The notes under the pieces were generated by a model. That model was not told the origin of the DNA, made no database searches, and saw nothing but the letters and a program-made list of their open reading frames with translations. The translations under genes were made by a program, and so were the position numbers. Shown one piece after another: positions 7,782-20,995 of a DNA stretch of 64,000 bases. Source of the stretch: Mycobacterium sp. 236(2023) (GTDB lineage Bacteria > Actinomycetota > Actinomycetes > Mycobacteriales > Mycobacteriaceae); NCBI RefSeq assembly GCF_029623955.1, contig NZ_JARSBP010000008.1:186001-250000 (forward strand). The letters are read 5' to 3'. The stretch's first letter is position 1. Every line of letters starts with the position of its first letter.

Positions 7782-8343
7782 TCCAGGCTGGATCCCGGCC
7801 GGTCAGTGCGACCACGCGGTCCATCAGCGGAGCGTCTTCGGGCACCGGGACCGCTGCCCCGAATAGGCCCTCGATGGGCTCACCTCCGGAGAACGAGGCG
7901 ACGTGCTCCTGCACGGCGGCCAATGTCTCGTCCGGCACGTCGTAGCTCAACCCGGCCGAGACGGCGACGTCCCACCCGTGCACCACAACTTCCGTCAGCG
8001 CGATCATCCCGCCGACATCGGCCGGGAAGTCGACGCCGCCAGCCCGAGACATTCCTTCCCACGCCGCGGGCTCACGCCACGCGTCGGCCAGGCCGGCGAG
8101 ATACTCCGGGTAGGCCGTGCGCCAGTTCGTGTCAGGGCCGTCGCCCATTTCCGGCGGGGTGTCGGTCAGCTCCCCGAACTCTTTCCGGGCGGCCGCATCG
8201 AAGGCCAAAGAGAGCCCGCCGATGTGGGCGATCAGCGCACCCAGGTTCATACCGCCACACGGGGTGGCCGCAGCCAGTTGATCGTCGCTCACCTGGCCGA
8301 GCAGTTTGGCTGTGCCTTCGCACGCCGCGGTCATATCGATCAT
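7774..8343 (-). CDS. TIGR03086-type mycothiol maleylpyruvate isomerase-like protein
   Basis: 189 aa with the four-helix DinB/MDMPI fold. A His at 40 (LGALIAHIGG) and a His at 122 (LTEVVVHGWDVA) are the positions that bind metal in this family. The N-terminal DDQLAAATPCGGMNLGALI is typical of the actinobacterial subgroup. Such proteins are thought to use mycothiol for isomerase or transferase chemistry; the substrate cannot be told. It ends 8 bp inside the 3' end of the convergent beta-propeller gene. Confidence 0.8.
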   Translation of the reverse strand: MIDMTAACEGTAKLLGQVSDDQLAAATPCGGMNLGALIAHIGGLSLAFDAAARKEFGELTDTPPEMGDGPDTNWRTAYPEYLAGLADAWREPAAWEGMSRAGGVDFPADVGGMIALTEVVVHGWDVAVSAGLSYDVPDETLAAVQEHVASFSGGEPIEGLFGAAVPVPEDAPLMDRVVALTGRDPAWTS

Positions 8344-8414
8344 GTCGGTACTGACCCGGGTGCCGGGAAGAACTCATCGCAGGAATTCAGGAAACGGGAC
8401 TAGCCTTGGAAGGC

Positions 8415-9275
8415 GTGCGATTCGCCTTCAAAACCTCCCCTCAGAACACCACGTGGTCCGACATGCTCGGCATCTGGAAAGTCGCCGACGACATCGATGT
8501 CTTCGAGTCGGGCTGGACCTTCGACCACTTCTATCCGATCTTCTCCGACTCGAAGGGTCCCTGCCTCGAAGGCTGGGTCACCCTCACCGCCCTCGCCCAG
8601 GCCACCACGCGCCTCCGGGTCGGAGTGCTCGTCACCGGCATCCACTATCGCCACCCCGCGGTGCTCGCCAACATGGCTTCCGCGCTCGACATCGTTTCCA
8701 ATGGCCGCCTCGAACTCGGTATCGGCGCGGGCTGGAACGAGGAGGAGTCCGGGGCGTACGGCATCGAACTGGGCAGCATCAAAGAGCGGTTCGACCGGTT
8801 CGAGGAAGCCTGCCAGATTCTCAAGGGCTTACTGAGCCAGGAGACGACGACGTTCGACGGCAAGTTCTATCAGCTCAAGGACGCGCGCAACGAGCCCAAA
8901 GGTCCGCAGCAGCCTCATCCCCCGATCTGCATCGGCGGTAGCGGCGAGAAGCGGACGTTGCGGATCACCGCGCAGTACGCCGATCACTGGAATTTCGTCG
9001 GCGGCACCCCTGAGGAGTTCGCCCGTAAGCGCGATGTCCTCGCCGGGCACTGCGCGGACATCGGCCGCGACCCGAAGGAGATCATGCTGTCCGCTCATGT
9101 GCGCCTCGGCGAGGACCATGATCTCGACAAGGTGGTCGCGGAGGCCGCCGGACTGGGAGCAGAAGGCCTGGATCTCGCGATCATCTATTTGCCGCCGCCC
9201 TACGATCCCGCCGTTTTGGAGCCGTTGGCCGACAAGATCAGGGCATGCGGCCTGCTCGGCAGCAAAGACCAATGA
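8415..9275 (+). CDS. LLM-class F420-dependent oxidoreductase
   Basis: 286 aa from GTG 8415, giving the N-terminus MRFAFKTSPQNTTW usual for this subfamily. A -10-like TAGCCT (8401-8406) then lies 8 nt upstream, so the transcript may be leaderless; TTG 8406 is the alternative. Luciferase-like TIM barrel with YRHPAVLANMASALD, NGRLELGIGAGWNEEE and PPICIGGSGEKRTLR (phosphate binding of F420). The likely role is hydride transfer from reduced F420 to an unknown substrate. It is divergent from the mycothiol isomerase-like gene. Confidence 0.85.
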   Translation: MRFAFKTSPQNTTWSDMLGIWKVADDIDVFESGWTFDHFYPIFSDSKGPCLEGWVTLTALAQATTRLRVGVLVTGIHYRHPAVLANMASALDIVSNGRLELGIGAGWNEEESGAYGIELGSIKERFDRFEEACQILKGLLSQETTTFDGKFYQLKDARNEPKGPQQPHPPICIGGSGEKRTLRITAQYADHWNFVGGTPEEFARKRDVLAGHCADIGRDPKEIMLSAHVRLGEDHDLDKVVAEAAGLGAEGLDLAIIYLPPPYDPAVLEPLADKIRACGLLGSKDQ

Positions 9276-9354
9276 CGATCACGAAACGATAACGGTTAAG
9301 CAAACATCCGGTCACACGCCGAGGTCGGGGCGTAACCAGCCGGTCGAGAGTTCG

Positions 9355-9495
9355 CTAGACGCCGTAACGAATGAGTTCGTCGGCGGTGATCAACCGCTCG
9401 GCTTTCGCGGGAAACTCGCGGCTCTTGACCGGGTGACGGAACAATGTCCAGGCGATTCGACCCACCCGTGTCCGGGTAATCGGGGTGATGTACAT
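9355..9495 (-). CDS. Small basic protein, 46 aa, unknown
   Basis: Reads MYITPITRTRVGRIA... and ends ...RLITADELIRYGV. ATG 9495 has a good RBS (GCAGGAG, 9 nt upstream). Codon third positions are mostly G/C, as in real genes here. The middle (WTLFRHPVKSREFPAKAER) is basic with one short hydrophobic stretch. It lies on the gltD strand between the luciferase-like gene and gltD, the relative place where M. tuberculosis has the small gene Rv3857c, but I cannot confirm homology. No function can be named. Confidence 0.55.
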   Translation of the reverse strand: MYITPITRTRVGRIAWTLFRHPVKSREFPAKAERLITADELIRYGV

Positions 9496-9798
9496 GGCGA
9501 TTACTCCTGCGGTGTGCAATAGCTGAACCGGGAAGCTACGTTACCCCAGCCCTCTCACCAAGTCATTAGATACCTGCCTCTCGGCAAACTCATGGAGGCA
9601 CGCCGATTAATGATCGGATGTTTTTGTTGGGACTGGAGTGACAGATGTGACTTCGCGAGATGCTTCTGAGATATCAAGATCACCGGCAGTGGACGACCGA
9701 CACCGCAAGGAGTGACGAGCACCACAACTCGCGAAGCCGCCGCCACAGTGGTGGAACCCGACGAGCTCCTACCGTGGGTGCGGTTTCGCGACGACGCG
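9496..9798. other. AT-richer gene-poor stretch before gltD
   Basis: Lower GC than the surroundings (for example the TGTTTTTGTTGG stretch near 9619). Contents seen: inverted repeat CTTCGCGAG (9651-9659) / CTCGCGAAG (9728-9736); an AAGGAG (9702-9707) ahead of GTG 9712 opening a frame whose first ~29 codons (MTSTTTREAAATVVEPDELL...) look plausible but which then only runs antisense to gltD. It may be the stub of a deleted gene. No RNA gene seen. Confidence 0.4.
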
Positions 9799-11257
9799 CT
9801 AGCGCTGAGGCACAGCCGTGGGCTTGATCGGCGCCGGCAGCGCCGAGGCACCCATCAGATGCTTGTCCACCGCGGCTGCGGCCGCACGGCCCTCCGCGAT
9901 GGCCCACACGATCAGCGACTGCCCGCGACCCATGTCGCCGGCAACGTAGACACCGGGCACAGACGTCGCGAACGCCGAATCGCGCCCGACGTTGCCACGC
10001 TCGTTGATCTCGACGCCGAGGTCGGTCAGCAGCCCCTCACGCTCGGGTCCCGTGAAGCCCATCGCCAGCAGCACCAGTTCGGCGTCCATGTCGAAGTCCG
10101 ATCCCTCGACCTTCTCGAACTTGCCGGCCTTCATCTCGACCTCACAGCCGCGGAGGCCCTTCACCCGCCCATCCTCGCCGTAAAACTCCTCGGTGTTGAC
10201 GGAGTAGACCCGTTCGCCGCCCTCTTCGTGGGCCGAGGTGACGCGGTACATCAGCGGGTAGGTCGGCCATGGGGTCGAGTCGGCGCGCGTCTCCGGCGGC
10301 CGCGGCATGATCTCGAACTGGTGCACGCTGGCCGCGCCCTGGCGGTGCGACGTGCCCAGGCAGTCGGCGCCGGTGTCGCCACCGCCGATGATGATGACCT
10401 TCTTGTCCTTGGCGGTGATCGGCGGCTCGCCGTTCTCGTCGAGAACGTCGTCACCGAGCTGGACGCGGTTGGCCCAAGGCAGGAATTCCATCGCCTGATG
10501 GATGCCGTCCAGGTCGCGCCCGGGGATCGGCAGGTCACGGCGCGCCGTCGCGCCGCCGGCGAGCACCACCGCGTCGAACTCCGAACGCAGCTGTGCCGCC
10601 GTGATATCCACGCCGACGTTCACGCCGACGCGGAATTCCGTTCCCTCCGCGCGCATCTGCTCGAGGCGCCGGTCGATGTGGCGCTTCTCCATCTTGAACT
10701 CCGGGATGCCGTAGCGCAGCAGACCACCGATGCGGTCGTCGCGCTCGAACACCGTCACCTTGTGGCCCGCGCGCGTGAGCTGTTGCGCCGCAGCCAGACC
10801 CGCAGGCCCTGAGCCGACCACGGCAACGGACTTGCCGGTCAGCTTGGTCGGGGGTAGCGGGACGACCCAGCCCTCGTCGAAGGCGTTGTCGATGATCTCG
10901 ACCTCGACCTGCTTGATGGTCACCGGGTCCTGGTTGATGCCCAGCACACAGGACCCCTCGCACGGAGCGGGACACAGCCGACCGGTGAACTCCGGGAAGT
11001 TGTTGGTCGCGTGCAGCCGCTCGATGGCGTCGCGCCAACGGTCGGTGCGAACCAGGTCGTTCCACTCCGGGATCAGGTTCCCCAACGGGCAACCGTTGTG
11101 GCAGAACGGGATACCGCAATCCATGCAGCGCCCGGCCTGCGACTTGAGGGTGTCCTCGGAGAACTCCTCGTAGACCTCTTTCCAGTCCTTGAGGCGAAGG
11201 TCGACCGGACGGCGCTGCGGCGTCTCGCGGTGGGTGTTCTTCAGGAATCCGCGCGGG

Positions 11258-11265
<8 letters not shown>
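9799..11265 (-). CDS. gltD: Glutamate synthase (NADPH) small subunit
   Basis: 488 aa from ATG 11265. The beta subunit takes electrons from NADPH and passes them through FAD and iron-sulfur clusters to GltB. Visible are the N-terminal Cys-rich cluster region (CMDCGIPFCHNGCP, then LCPAPCEGSC), the FAD-binding VAVVGSGPAGLAAA, the NADPH-binding VIIIGGGDTGADC and the C-terminal FAD motif GVYVAGDMGRGQSL. It overlaps the gltB stop by 8 bp, so the two are one transcription and translation unit. Length is normal for the family. Confidence 0.97.
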
Positions 11266-15859
<4,594 letters not shown>

Positions 15860-16033
15860 TCCCACCTACCTCTTTGAGCACACATCTCGACGTGGAAGTT
15901 ACGGACGGCAACCGATGCCGAGAGTGTTAGCCGGTCTGGCGGAGGGGGTGCCTTCGTGCAGCACTGAACGACGGCCCTTTTTCCACGCGCCACAAGTGGT
16001 GAAAACGATATGACAAAAGGGTCCTGACATGCC

Positions 16034-16057
16034 AACTTAGTCCAACCTAACTAAGTT
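16034..16057. promoter_or_regulatory. Inverted repeat, candidate operator upstream of gltB
   Basis: AACTTAG (16034-16040) and CTAAGTT (16051-16057) are perfect 7-bp arms around a 10-bp centre. The site lies 175 bp before gltB in a promoter-bearing intergenic region. It looks a little like an iron-box but fits that consensus poorly. The regulator is unknown. Confidence 0.45.
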
Positions 16058-16135
16058 CGCCGACCTACCTGCGACCGCAAACCCGCCGCTTCCACATAAC
16101 AAGTGAATAACGTTGCCGCTGACCCACTTTCAGCT

Positions 16136-16159
16136 ACCCGGCGCGGATGCCCGCCGGGT
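16136..16159. other. GC-rich hairpin upstream of gltB
   Basis: ACCCGGCG (16136-16143) pairs perfectly with CGCCGGGT (16152-16159) across an 8-nt loop. There is no T-run on either side. It could be a terminator-like or leader structure in either direction; orientation and role are not clear. Confidence 0.4.
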
Positions 16160-16397
16160 GAGGCATTCGTCACACCCATGGGAGCCGGCCAGAACGAATT
16201 TGCTGGGACGCGGCGCTTTTAGCCCCTGTAGTGCACGGACGACTTCCAGCTGATTTGCGCAAAGCCTTTCCGGATTCTTAGAGAAGGTCTATGGGCTGTC
16301 CCGGTGCCCCGGCAAACTCCCGGCGGCATCGCCCCGTGCGCCTTCATCGCTGCCGGCACGTCGTAAACATGCTGTGCACCAAGATGTTTGCGTCGCA

Positions 16398-17261
16398 GTG
16401 TCGCAGCGGCCGACCCGGCCGGAAGCACCGGAATCATCGCCGTGGGAAGCTGCAGAGGTGCCGTACCCGCTGAACACCCCGCTGGGCCGCTTCGGGCTGG
16501 AGACCCTCGAGGAGGGCCGCGAGCGCTGCGTGGCGACCATTCCCGCCGCCGGCTTGCTCAATCCACTCACCGGCCTGTCGGCGATCGCTCCGTTGGCGAT
16601 GCTTGTCGACCACATCGGTGGCCTGATCAACCACGCCCGCAGGGCAGAGAACGAGTGGACAGTGTCGAGCGAGCTGTCGCTGGAGGTGGCGCCGGATGCT
16701 CTCGACGCCGTCGCCGCGTCGTCAGGCGTCCCTGTCCTCGGCACCGCCCGGCCGCTCGGCCGCAAAGGTATCGCCGCTCTCGGACTGTGCGAACTCAGCG
16801 TCGACGACGACGTCATCGCGACGGCCACGGTGCGTTCGTTTTACATCACCCTGCCCTCAACCCTGGCGTCGTGGCCGGAGGGGCCCGGCGGATCGCTGCC
16901 CGGCACTCGACTCGACGAGTTGATGGCCGTTCACGTCGGCGAAACCGGCGGCGCGGCAACGGCATTGGTTCAACAGGACGATCCGGTGTTGAACAACAGC
17001 GTCGGCGCGGTACATGGCGGCGTGTCGTCGATGGGACTGGAGTTGGCCGGGTCCGCTGCCCTGAACAGAGGCGTGCCAGAGGATCCGTACCGTACGGCGT
17101 CGCTGCGCGTGAATTTCTTGCGGCCGTTCCACGGTGGCGGTGAAGCGCACTACCGGGCCAAACCGATCCACGTCGGACGCAGCAGCGGCGTCGCCGAGGC
17201 CGAAGCCGTCGGCAGCGATGGGCGAACCGCACTACTGGCCCGCCTCACCGCCTACCGCTGA
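16398..17261 (+). CDS. PaaI-type hotdog thioesterase-like protein
   Basis: About 287 aa from GTG 16398; GTG 16374 is an alternative, and neither has a strong RBS. Two hotdog-type halves can be discerned: residues ~30-140 (LNPLTGLSAIAPLAMLVDHIGG) and a second with VGAVHGGVSSMGLELAGSAAL, the H-G-G helix start typical of acyl-CoA thioesterases. The C-terminal strand reads RVNFLRPFHGGGEAHYRAKPIHVGRSSGVAEAE (positions ~240-275). Likely hydrolyses an acyl-CoA; substrate unknown. Convergent with dps. Confidence 0.75.
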   Translation: MSQRPTRPEAPESSPWEAAEVPYPLNTPLGRFGLETLEEGRERCVATIPAAGLLNPLTGLSAIAPLAMLVDHIGGLINHARRAENEWTVSSELSLEVAPDALDAVAASSGVPVLGTARPLGRKGIAALGLCELSVDDDVIATATVRSFYITLPSTLASWPEGPGGSLPGTRLDELMAVHVGETGGAATALVQQDDPVLNNSVGAVHGGVSSMGLELAGSAALNRGVPEDPYRTASLRVNFLRPFHGGGEAHYRAKPIHVGRSSGVAEAEAVGSDGRTALLARLTAYR

Positions 17262-17280
17262 CCGGCGTTCATCCCGGAAA

Positions 17281-17332
17281 CCGCCGAGGAGCTCGCCGAC
17301 CACCCGGTTGGGGACGACGCGCTCCCCGGCGG
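17281..17332. terminator. Possible bidirectional terminator hairpin
   Basis: CCGCCGAGGAGC (17281-17292) pairs with GCTCCCCGGCGG (17321-17332) with one mismatch over a 28-nt loop, between the convergent thioesterase and dps genes. No T-tract follows, which is common for mycobacterial terminators. The pairing is visible; the function is inferred. Confidence 0.4.
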
Positions 17333-17343
17333 AAGCCGAGGAC

Positions 17344-17886
17344 TTACTTCTTGGCCTTCGAGGCGGCAGCCTTTTCGGTGCTTGCCCCCTCGTTGGCGAG
17401 TTCGCCGCCGGAGTTCTCCAGGTGAGCTCGGACGAACCACTGGAACTTCTCCAGCTCGCCCGCGTGCTCGATCAGCATGTCCTGGGACACCAGGTCGAGC
17501 TCTTCGAGGCGTTCGATGCTCTTCCGGGTGTCTTCGATGACTCCGACGTAGACGAGATCCAACGCGGCCAGGTGGGCCAGCACGGTGTCCCGGTTGACCG
17601 AGTAGTCGTCCCAGGTGCGGTCGTTGATGATGGCGCCGGGGGTCCCCTTCGGTGAGGTACCCAGCGCGGCGATCCGCTCGGCGACCTCGTCGGCGTACCC
17701 ACGCACCAGCTCCACCTGCGGGTCGATCATCTCGTGAACGCCAATGAAGTTGGGCCCCACGACATTCCAGTGGACATGCTTGAGGGTGAGGTGCAGGTCG
17801 TTGTACCTGCTGAGCGCCTTTTGCAGCAGCTCTGCGACTTCGAGCCCTTGCTTGTCGGAAAGGCCCGGAACGGTAAACGCAGTCAT
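17344..17886 (-). CDS. dps: Dps starvation-inducible DNA-protecting ferritin-like protein
   Basis: 180 aa, close to M. smegmatis Dps as I recall it. Ferroxidase residues are in LHLTLKHVHWNVVGPNFIGV, HEMIDPQVELVRGYADEVAE and the four-helix core. The C-terminal tail, rich in Lys and Ala (STEKAAASKAKK), is the part that binds DNA in M. smegmatis Dps. The dodecamer stores iron and shields DNA from oxidative damage in stationary phase. AAGGAG sits 8 nt before ATG 17886, and a SigF-like promoter lies 38 nt upstream. Confidence 0.95.
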   Translation of the reverse strand: MTAFTVPGLSDKQGLEVAELLQKALSRYNDLHLTLKHVHWNVVGPNFIGVHEMIDPQVELVRGYADEVAERIAALGTSPKGTPGAIINDRTWDDYSVNRDTVLAHLAALDLVYVGVIEDTRKSIERLEELDLVSQDMLIEHAGELEKFQWFVRAHLENSGGELANEGASTEKAAASKAKK

Positions 17887-17923
17887 TACTAGCTCCTTCG
17901 CACGATCGACTGTCCTGCGCCGT

Positions 17924-17950
17924 GTACCCGGGTGCTTGGCGAGGTAATCA
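17924..17950 (-). promoter_or_regulatory. SigF-like promoter of dps
   Basis: On the minus strand TGATT (17946-17950), 16 nt spacer, GGGTAC (17924-17929). The mycobacterial SigF consensus is GGTTT-N15-17-GGGTA, so the -10 matches fully and the -35 partly. dps of M. smegmatis is known to respond to general-stress sigma factors, which agrees. Confidence 0.5.
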
Positions 17951-17965
17951 CGCGTGACGCCGAGG

Positions 17966-18877
17966 TCACAGATCGGCCAGCTTAGGTATGGAAAGCCTTG
18001 GTCCGAAGCGGGGATTCACCGTCATGCCACTGACTTCCAGCAGGCGGACGACACGGTACCGATGGGGCCGCACCGGCTCCAGTAGCTCCACCATCTGTGG
18101 GTCGTCGATCGGATGGCCCAACAGTGTCCAGCCCACGATCTTGGCCAGGTGGTAGTCGCCGACCGACAGCGCATCCGCATCGCCGAAAGCGCGCTGGGCA
18201 ACTTCGGCGGCCGTCCAGATGCCGACTCCGGGGAGGGACATCATCGCCTCCCGCGCGGCTTCTGCGGGCCGGTCCACCAACCGTTCCAGCGCATCCGCGC
18301 GCTGGACGCAGCCGACGATGGTGCGGGCCCGGCCCGGGTCGACATTGGCGCGGTGGAACTCCCACGACGGGATCCGCCGCCACGCGTCGGCGGTCGGAGG
18401 CAGGCGCAGATGCGCCGGCGCCGGGCCCGGTGCCGGGGCGCCGTATTTGGTGACCAGCTTGCGCCACGCTCCGAAAGCGTCCTTGCCGACGACACGCTGT
18501 TCGAGGATTGCGGGCACCAGCGCCTCGACGACGCGCCCGGTGCGGCCCAGCCTCAGGTGCGGCGCCTTCCGGAAGGCGGCGGCCACGGTCGGGTGCTCGG
18601 GTGCAAAGCCGGTCACGTCGTCGTCGGCACCCAACTGGGCAGGAAGAGTCTCGGTGAACTCGGCCGCGCCGGGGCCCCACGCTTCGCAGTCGACGCTGTC
18701 ACGGCCGCCGCGGCTGATGCGCGCGGTCACGGGCCCGGTCCGCATCAGGCTGGTGCGCCAGATCGAACCGTCGGCGGCGACGTGGTAGCAGGGGTCACCT
18801 CGACCGCGACGCAGCGGCGACAACGTGAGCCCCGGGCTTGCCGGCCCGGCGAACACGACGCTGACCGTACTGCGCAT
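17966..18877 (-). CDS. AlkA-like DNA-3-methyladenine glycosylase (HhH-GPD)
   Basis: 303 aa. The helix-hairpin-helix MMSLPGVGIWTAAEVAQRAF is followed by the catalytic Asp in ALSVGDYHLAKIVGW, the layout of the HhH-GPD superfamily. The N-terminal ~100 residues form the beta-rich AlkA-type domain (LTLSPLRRGRGDPCYHVAADG). It would excise alkylated bases from DNA. There is no methyltransferase (Ada) domain. It runs on the same strand as dps with 79 bp between them. Confidence 0.85.
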   Translation of the reverse strand: MRSTVSVVFAGPASPGLTLSPLRRGRGDPCYHVAADGSIWRTSLMRTGPVTARISRGGRDSVDCEAWGPGAAEFTETLPAQLGADDDVTGFAPEHPTVAAAFRKAPHLRLGRTGRVVEALVPAILEQRVVGKDAFGAWRKLVTKYGAPAPGPAPAHLRLPPTADAWRRIPSWEFHRANVDPGRARTIVGCVQRADALERLVDRPAEAAREAMMSLPGVGIWTAAEVAQRAFGDADALSVGDYHLAKIVGWTLLGHPIDDPQMVELLEPVRPHRYRVVRLLEVSGMTVNPRFGPRLSIPKLADL

Positions 18878-18886
18878 CAGACCAGA

Positions 18887-19261
18887 CTAGGTGCCCACTC
18901 CGACATCAGCCTTGTCCGCATAAAAGGCGACATGTCCGGCGATCGCAGCGACGGCCGGGTAGGGCTGCCGGTAGGTCCAGATCGCATCGGCGATGGTGTC
19001 ACCATTGACGACGATGTCGAAGTAGGAGGCGTCGCCCTTGTACGGGCAGTACGACGTGGTGTCGCTGGGGCGCAGCAGCTCGTCCGTGATATCGGCCAGC
19101 GGAATGTATTGCACTGCTGGGTAATTGGATTCCTGCAGGGTGAGTGCGCCGTCCGATTCGGCGACGATTTCGCCTTTGACGCGCACCACGACGTGTGCGC
19201 CGGTCAGGGTGACGGTGATCGGATGTGACGCGGTGGGCTCAAGAACGGGTCGATCGGTCAT
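18887..19261 (-). CDS. DUF427 domain protein
   Basis: 124 aa from ATG 19261 (TTG 19273 also in frame). The small beta-fold signature is visible in SNYPAVQYIPLADI and TTSYCPYKGDASYFDIVV, the latter being the most conserved part of DUF427 (CPYKG-x-A-x-Y). The biochemical role of the family is not known. It is followed by the DNA glycosylase 10 bp downstream, so the two may be cotranscribed. Confidence 0.85.
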   Translation of the reverse strand: MTDRPVLEPTASHPITVTLTGAHVVVRVKGEIVAESDGALTLQESNYPAVQYIPLADITDELLRPSDTTSYCPYKGDASYFDIVVNGDTIADAIWTYRQPYPAVAAIAGHVAFYADKADVGVGT

Positions 19262-19393
19262 GAAACCATTCAACGCCTAAGCGTCTGACACAATTTCTTT
19301 CTTTGCACAAAAGCCTCACGGTTCAGTTCACGCAAACCTCGGCGACCCGGTGCCGCGTCGGCCTACGTTATGGACACCGGGACGGGGGGCGTT

Positions 19394-20995
19394 ATGGCAG
19401 ATCGCATTTCGGCATGGCTGGGCGCGGGAATATTAACGGCCGGGGTATCCGCGGCAACCCTGGCGGGCGCGGGCATCGCCTCTGCCGACGAGGGGGTGTC
19501 GGCGGAGCGGGCACAGACGACCAAATCGTCGGCCGCCACCGAGAGGGCGGCGCGCGCCGACGACGACCCCGAAACCAGCGATCCGGTCGACAAGCCCGAT
19601 GCCGGCGTGACCGACGCTGACGAGACCGAAGCCGAGCCGGGTTCCGAGAACCGGGACGCCGACGAAGAAGCCGTTGCCGTCGAAGAGGTTGCCGTCGATG
19701 AAGAGGAAGAAGAAGAGGTCGCGGTCACCGAAGACGAAGAGGTGGCGGCGGACGAGGCTCCGGTCGAGGAGCCCTCTGTCGTGAAGCCCTCCCTCGTGGC
19801 TGCCGTGCTCACCGAGACCGAGCCGCCCACATCGACGACGGAGTTGGCCACCGCGTCAGCACCCAGGCCCACGTTGCTCAACGTCGTCGGCTCGTTCTTC
19901 TGGGGCGCGTTCGACCTGTTGACGAAGGTCGTCGACGGTCCCCCTTCGGTACCGCCGGGCAGCACGCTGACGGCGGGCCGGTCCCGGCTGGATATCGACT
20001 GCGGCGACGGCTACACCGCCGACGCGGACTGGTATTTCCCCAGCGAGGCGGAACCCGACAGGTTCATCTACTTCCAGCACGGCTTCCCTGCCCGTGCCGG
20101 CTTCTACAACGTGACGCTGCAGCAACTCGCCGTCCGCAACAACGCGATCGTCGTCGCGCCGTCGATCACGAGCAACATCTTCGCCTGCGACGCCTGCGCG
20201 GCCAGCGGTGAACCGATGCACGCCGCGGTGGCGCGGCTGTTCGAGGGAGACCGCGCGGCTCTGCTCGCCAGTGCCAGAGCGGCCGGATACGAGGGGACGC
20301 TTCCCGAGGACTTCGTGTTCGCAGGCCAGTCCGCGGGGGCGTCGCTGGCCATCGCGGCAGCGGGCTATTACTACGAGGCGGCATCCGAGGACGACAAATC
20401 CGACATGGTCGGCGTGCTCCTGTACGAAGTCTCCGCGATCGGCGGCGCGAAGGAGGGGAATGCCCTGACCAACGGCCTGGAGAAGTTGCCCGACACACTC
20501 CCGGTACTGACCATCGCGGCCGAACCCAACATGTTGAACTCCAAGAACAACGCCAACGCGGTGTTCCTCGAGGAGAGGCCGGACCAGTTCAACGGCGTGC
20601 AGCTGGTCGGGGGCGCGCATTCGGACGCCTTCCAGAGCAACATCCTGTTCGGGATTCCGCAGCTCATCGTCAACGTGTTCTTCGGGGCGTCGACGCCGGC
20701 GAACACCGAGGCGGTGCACGTACTCACGTCGGGCTGGCTGGTCGACATGTACGCCCATCGGGTTTACAACCCGGCGACGCGCACCGGGATCTACGGCGAA
20801 CCCGGCGGTCCTGGCGAGGTCGAGATCGACATCCCCACCACGAAGGGCGTCGCCACCGCTCGCGTGCTGCCGATTCAGGCACCAGCCCCGAACGGCTTCG
20901 ACCAGGTGCTCAATTTCTTCTTCGGCCTGCTCAACGCCAACTACTACGCCCGCTGCGTCGTCAGTGAGGACGCCCGGCAATCTTGTCCGCTATGA
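19394..20995 (+). CDS. Secreted alpha/beta-hydrolase with long acidic linker
   Basis: 533 aa from ATG 19394, which has GGGGGG just upstream; ATG 19370 is in frame. A signal peptide (WLGAGILTAGVSAATLAGAG) ends near ASA-DEG. Residues ~45-125 are a low-complexity linker rich in Glu, Asp and Val. A hydrolase domain follows, with FIYFQHGFPARAG (oxyanion region), the nucleophile elbow FAGQSAGAS and a late His (GGAHSDAF). C-terminal cysteines (YARCVVSEDARQSC) may form a disulfide. Acidic-linker hydrolases of this kind are common cell-wall-associated proteins in mycobacteria. Substrate unknown. Its 3' end overlaps the convergent oxidase by 35 bp. Confidence 0.8.
   Translation: MADRISAWLGAGILTAGVSAATLAGAGIASADEGVSAERAQTTKSSAATERAARADDDPETSDPVDKPDAGVTDADETEAEPGSENRDADEEAVAVEEVAVDEEEEEEVAVTEDEEVAADEAPVEEPSVVKPSLVAAVLTETEPPTSTTELATASAPRPTLLNVVGSFFWGAFDLLTKVVDGPPSVPPGSTLTAGRSRLDIDCGDGYTADADWYFPSEAEPDRFIYFQHGFPARAGFYNVTLQQLAVRNNAIVVAPSITSNIFACDACAASGEPMHAAVARLFEGDRAALLASARAAGYEGTLPEDFVFAGQSAGASLAIAAAGYYYEAASEDDKSDMVGVLLYEVSAIGGAKEGNALTNGLEKLPDTLPVLTIAAEPNMLNSKNNANAVFLEERPDQFNGVQLVGGAHSDAFQSNILFGIPQLIVNVFFGASTPANTEAVHVLTSGWLVDMYAHRVYNPATRTGIYGEPGGPGEVEIDIPTTKGVATARVLPIQAPAPNGFDQVLNFFFGLLNANYYARCVVSEDARQSCPL

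Larger units (their letters stand above)
15860..16397. other. Intergenic region between gltB and the thioesterase
   Basis: About 540 bp with no convincing gene. It must hold the gltB promoter (a TAACACT-like -10 can be read on the minus strand near 15928). It also holds a 7-bp inverted repeat (16034-16057) and a GC-rich hairpin (16136-16159), listed separately. No tRNA-like fold was recognised. Confidence 0.6.

Noticed and set aside
9712..10812. A 366-codon gene on the plus strand
   Set aside because: After the first ~29 codons it is antisense to gltD; only a possible stub is noted.
16034..16057. IdeR iron box
   Set aside because: On the minus strand only about 9 of 19 positions fit TTAGGTTAGGCTAACCTAA and the dyad centre is different.
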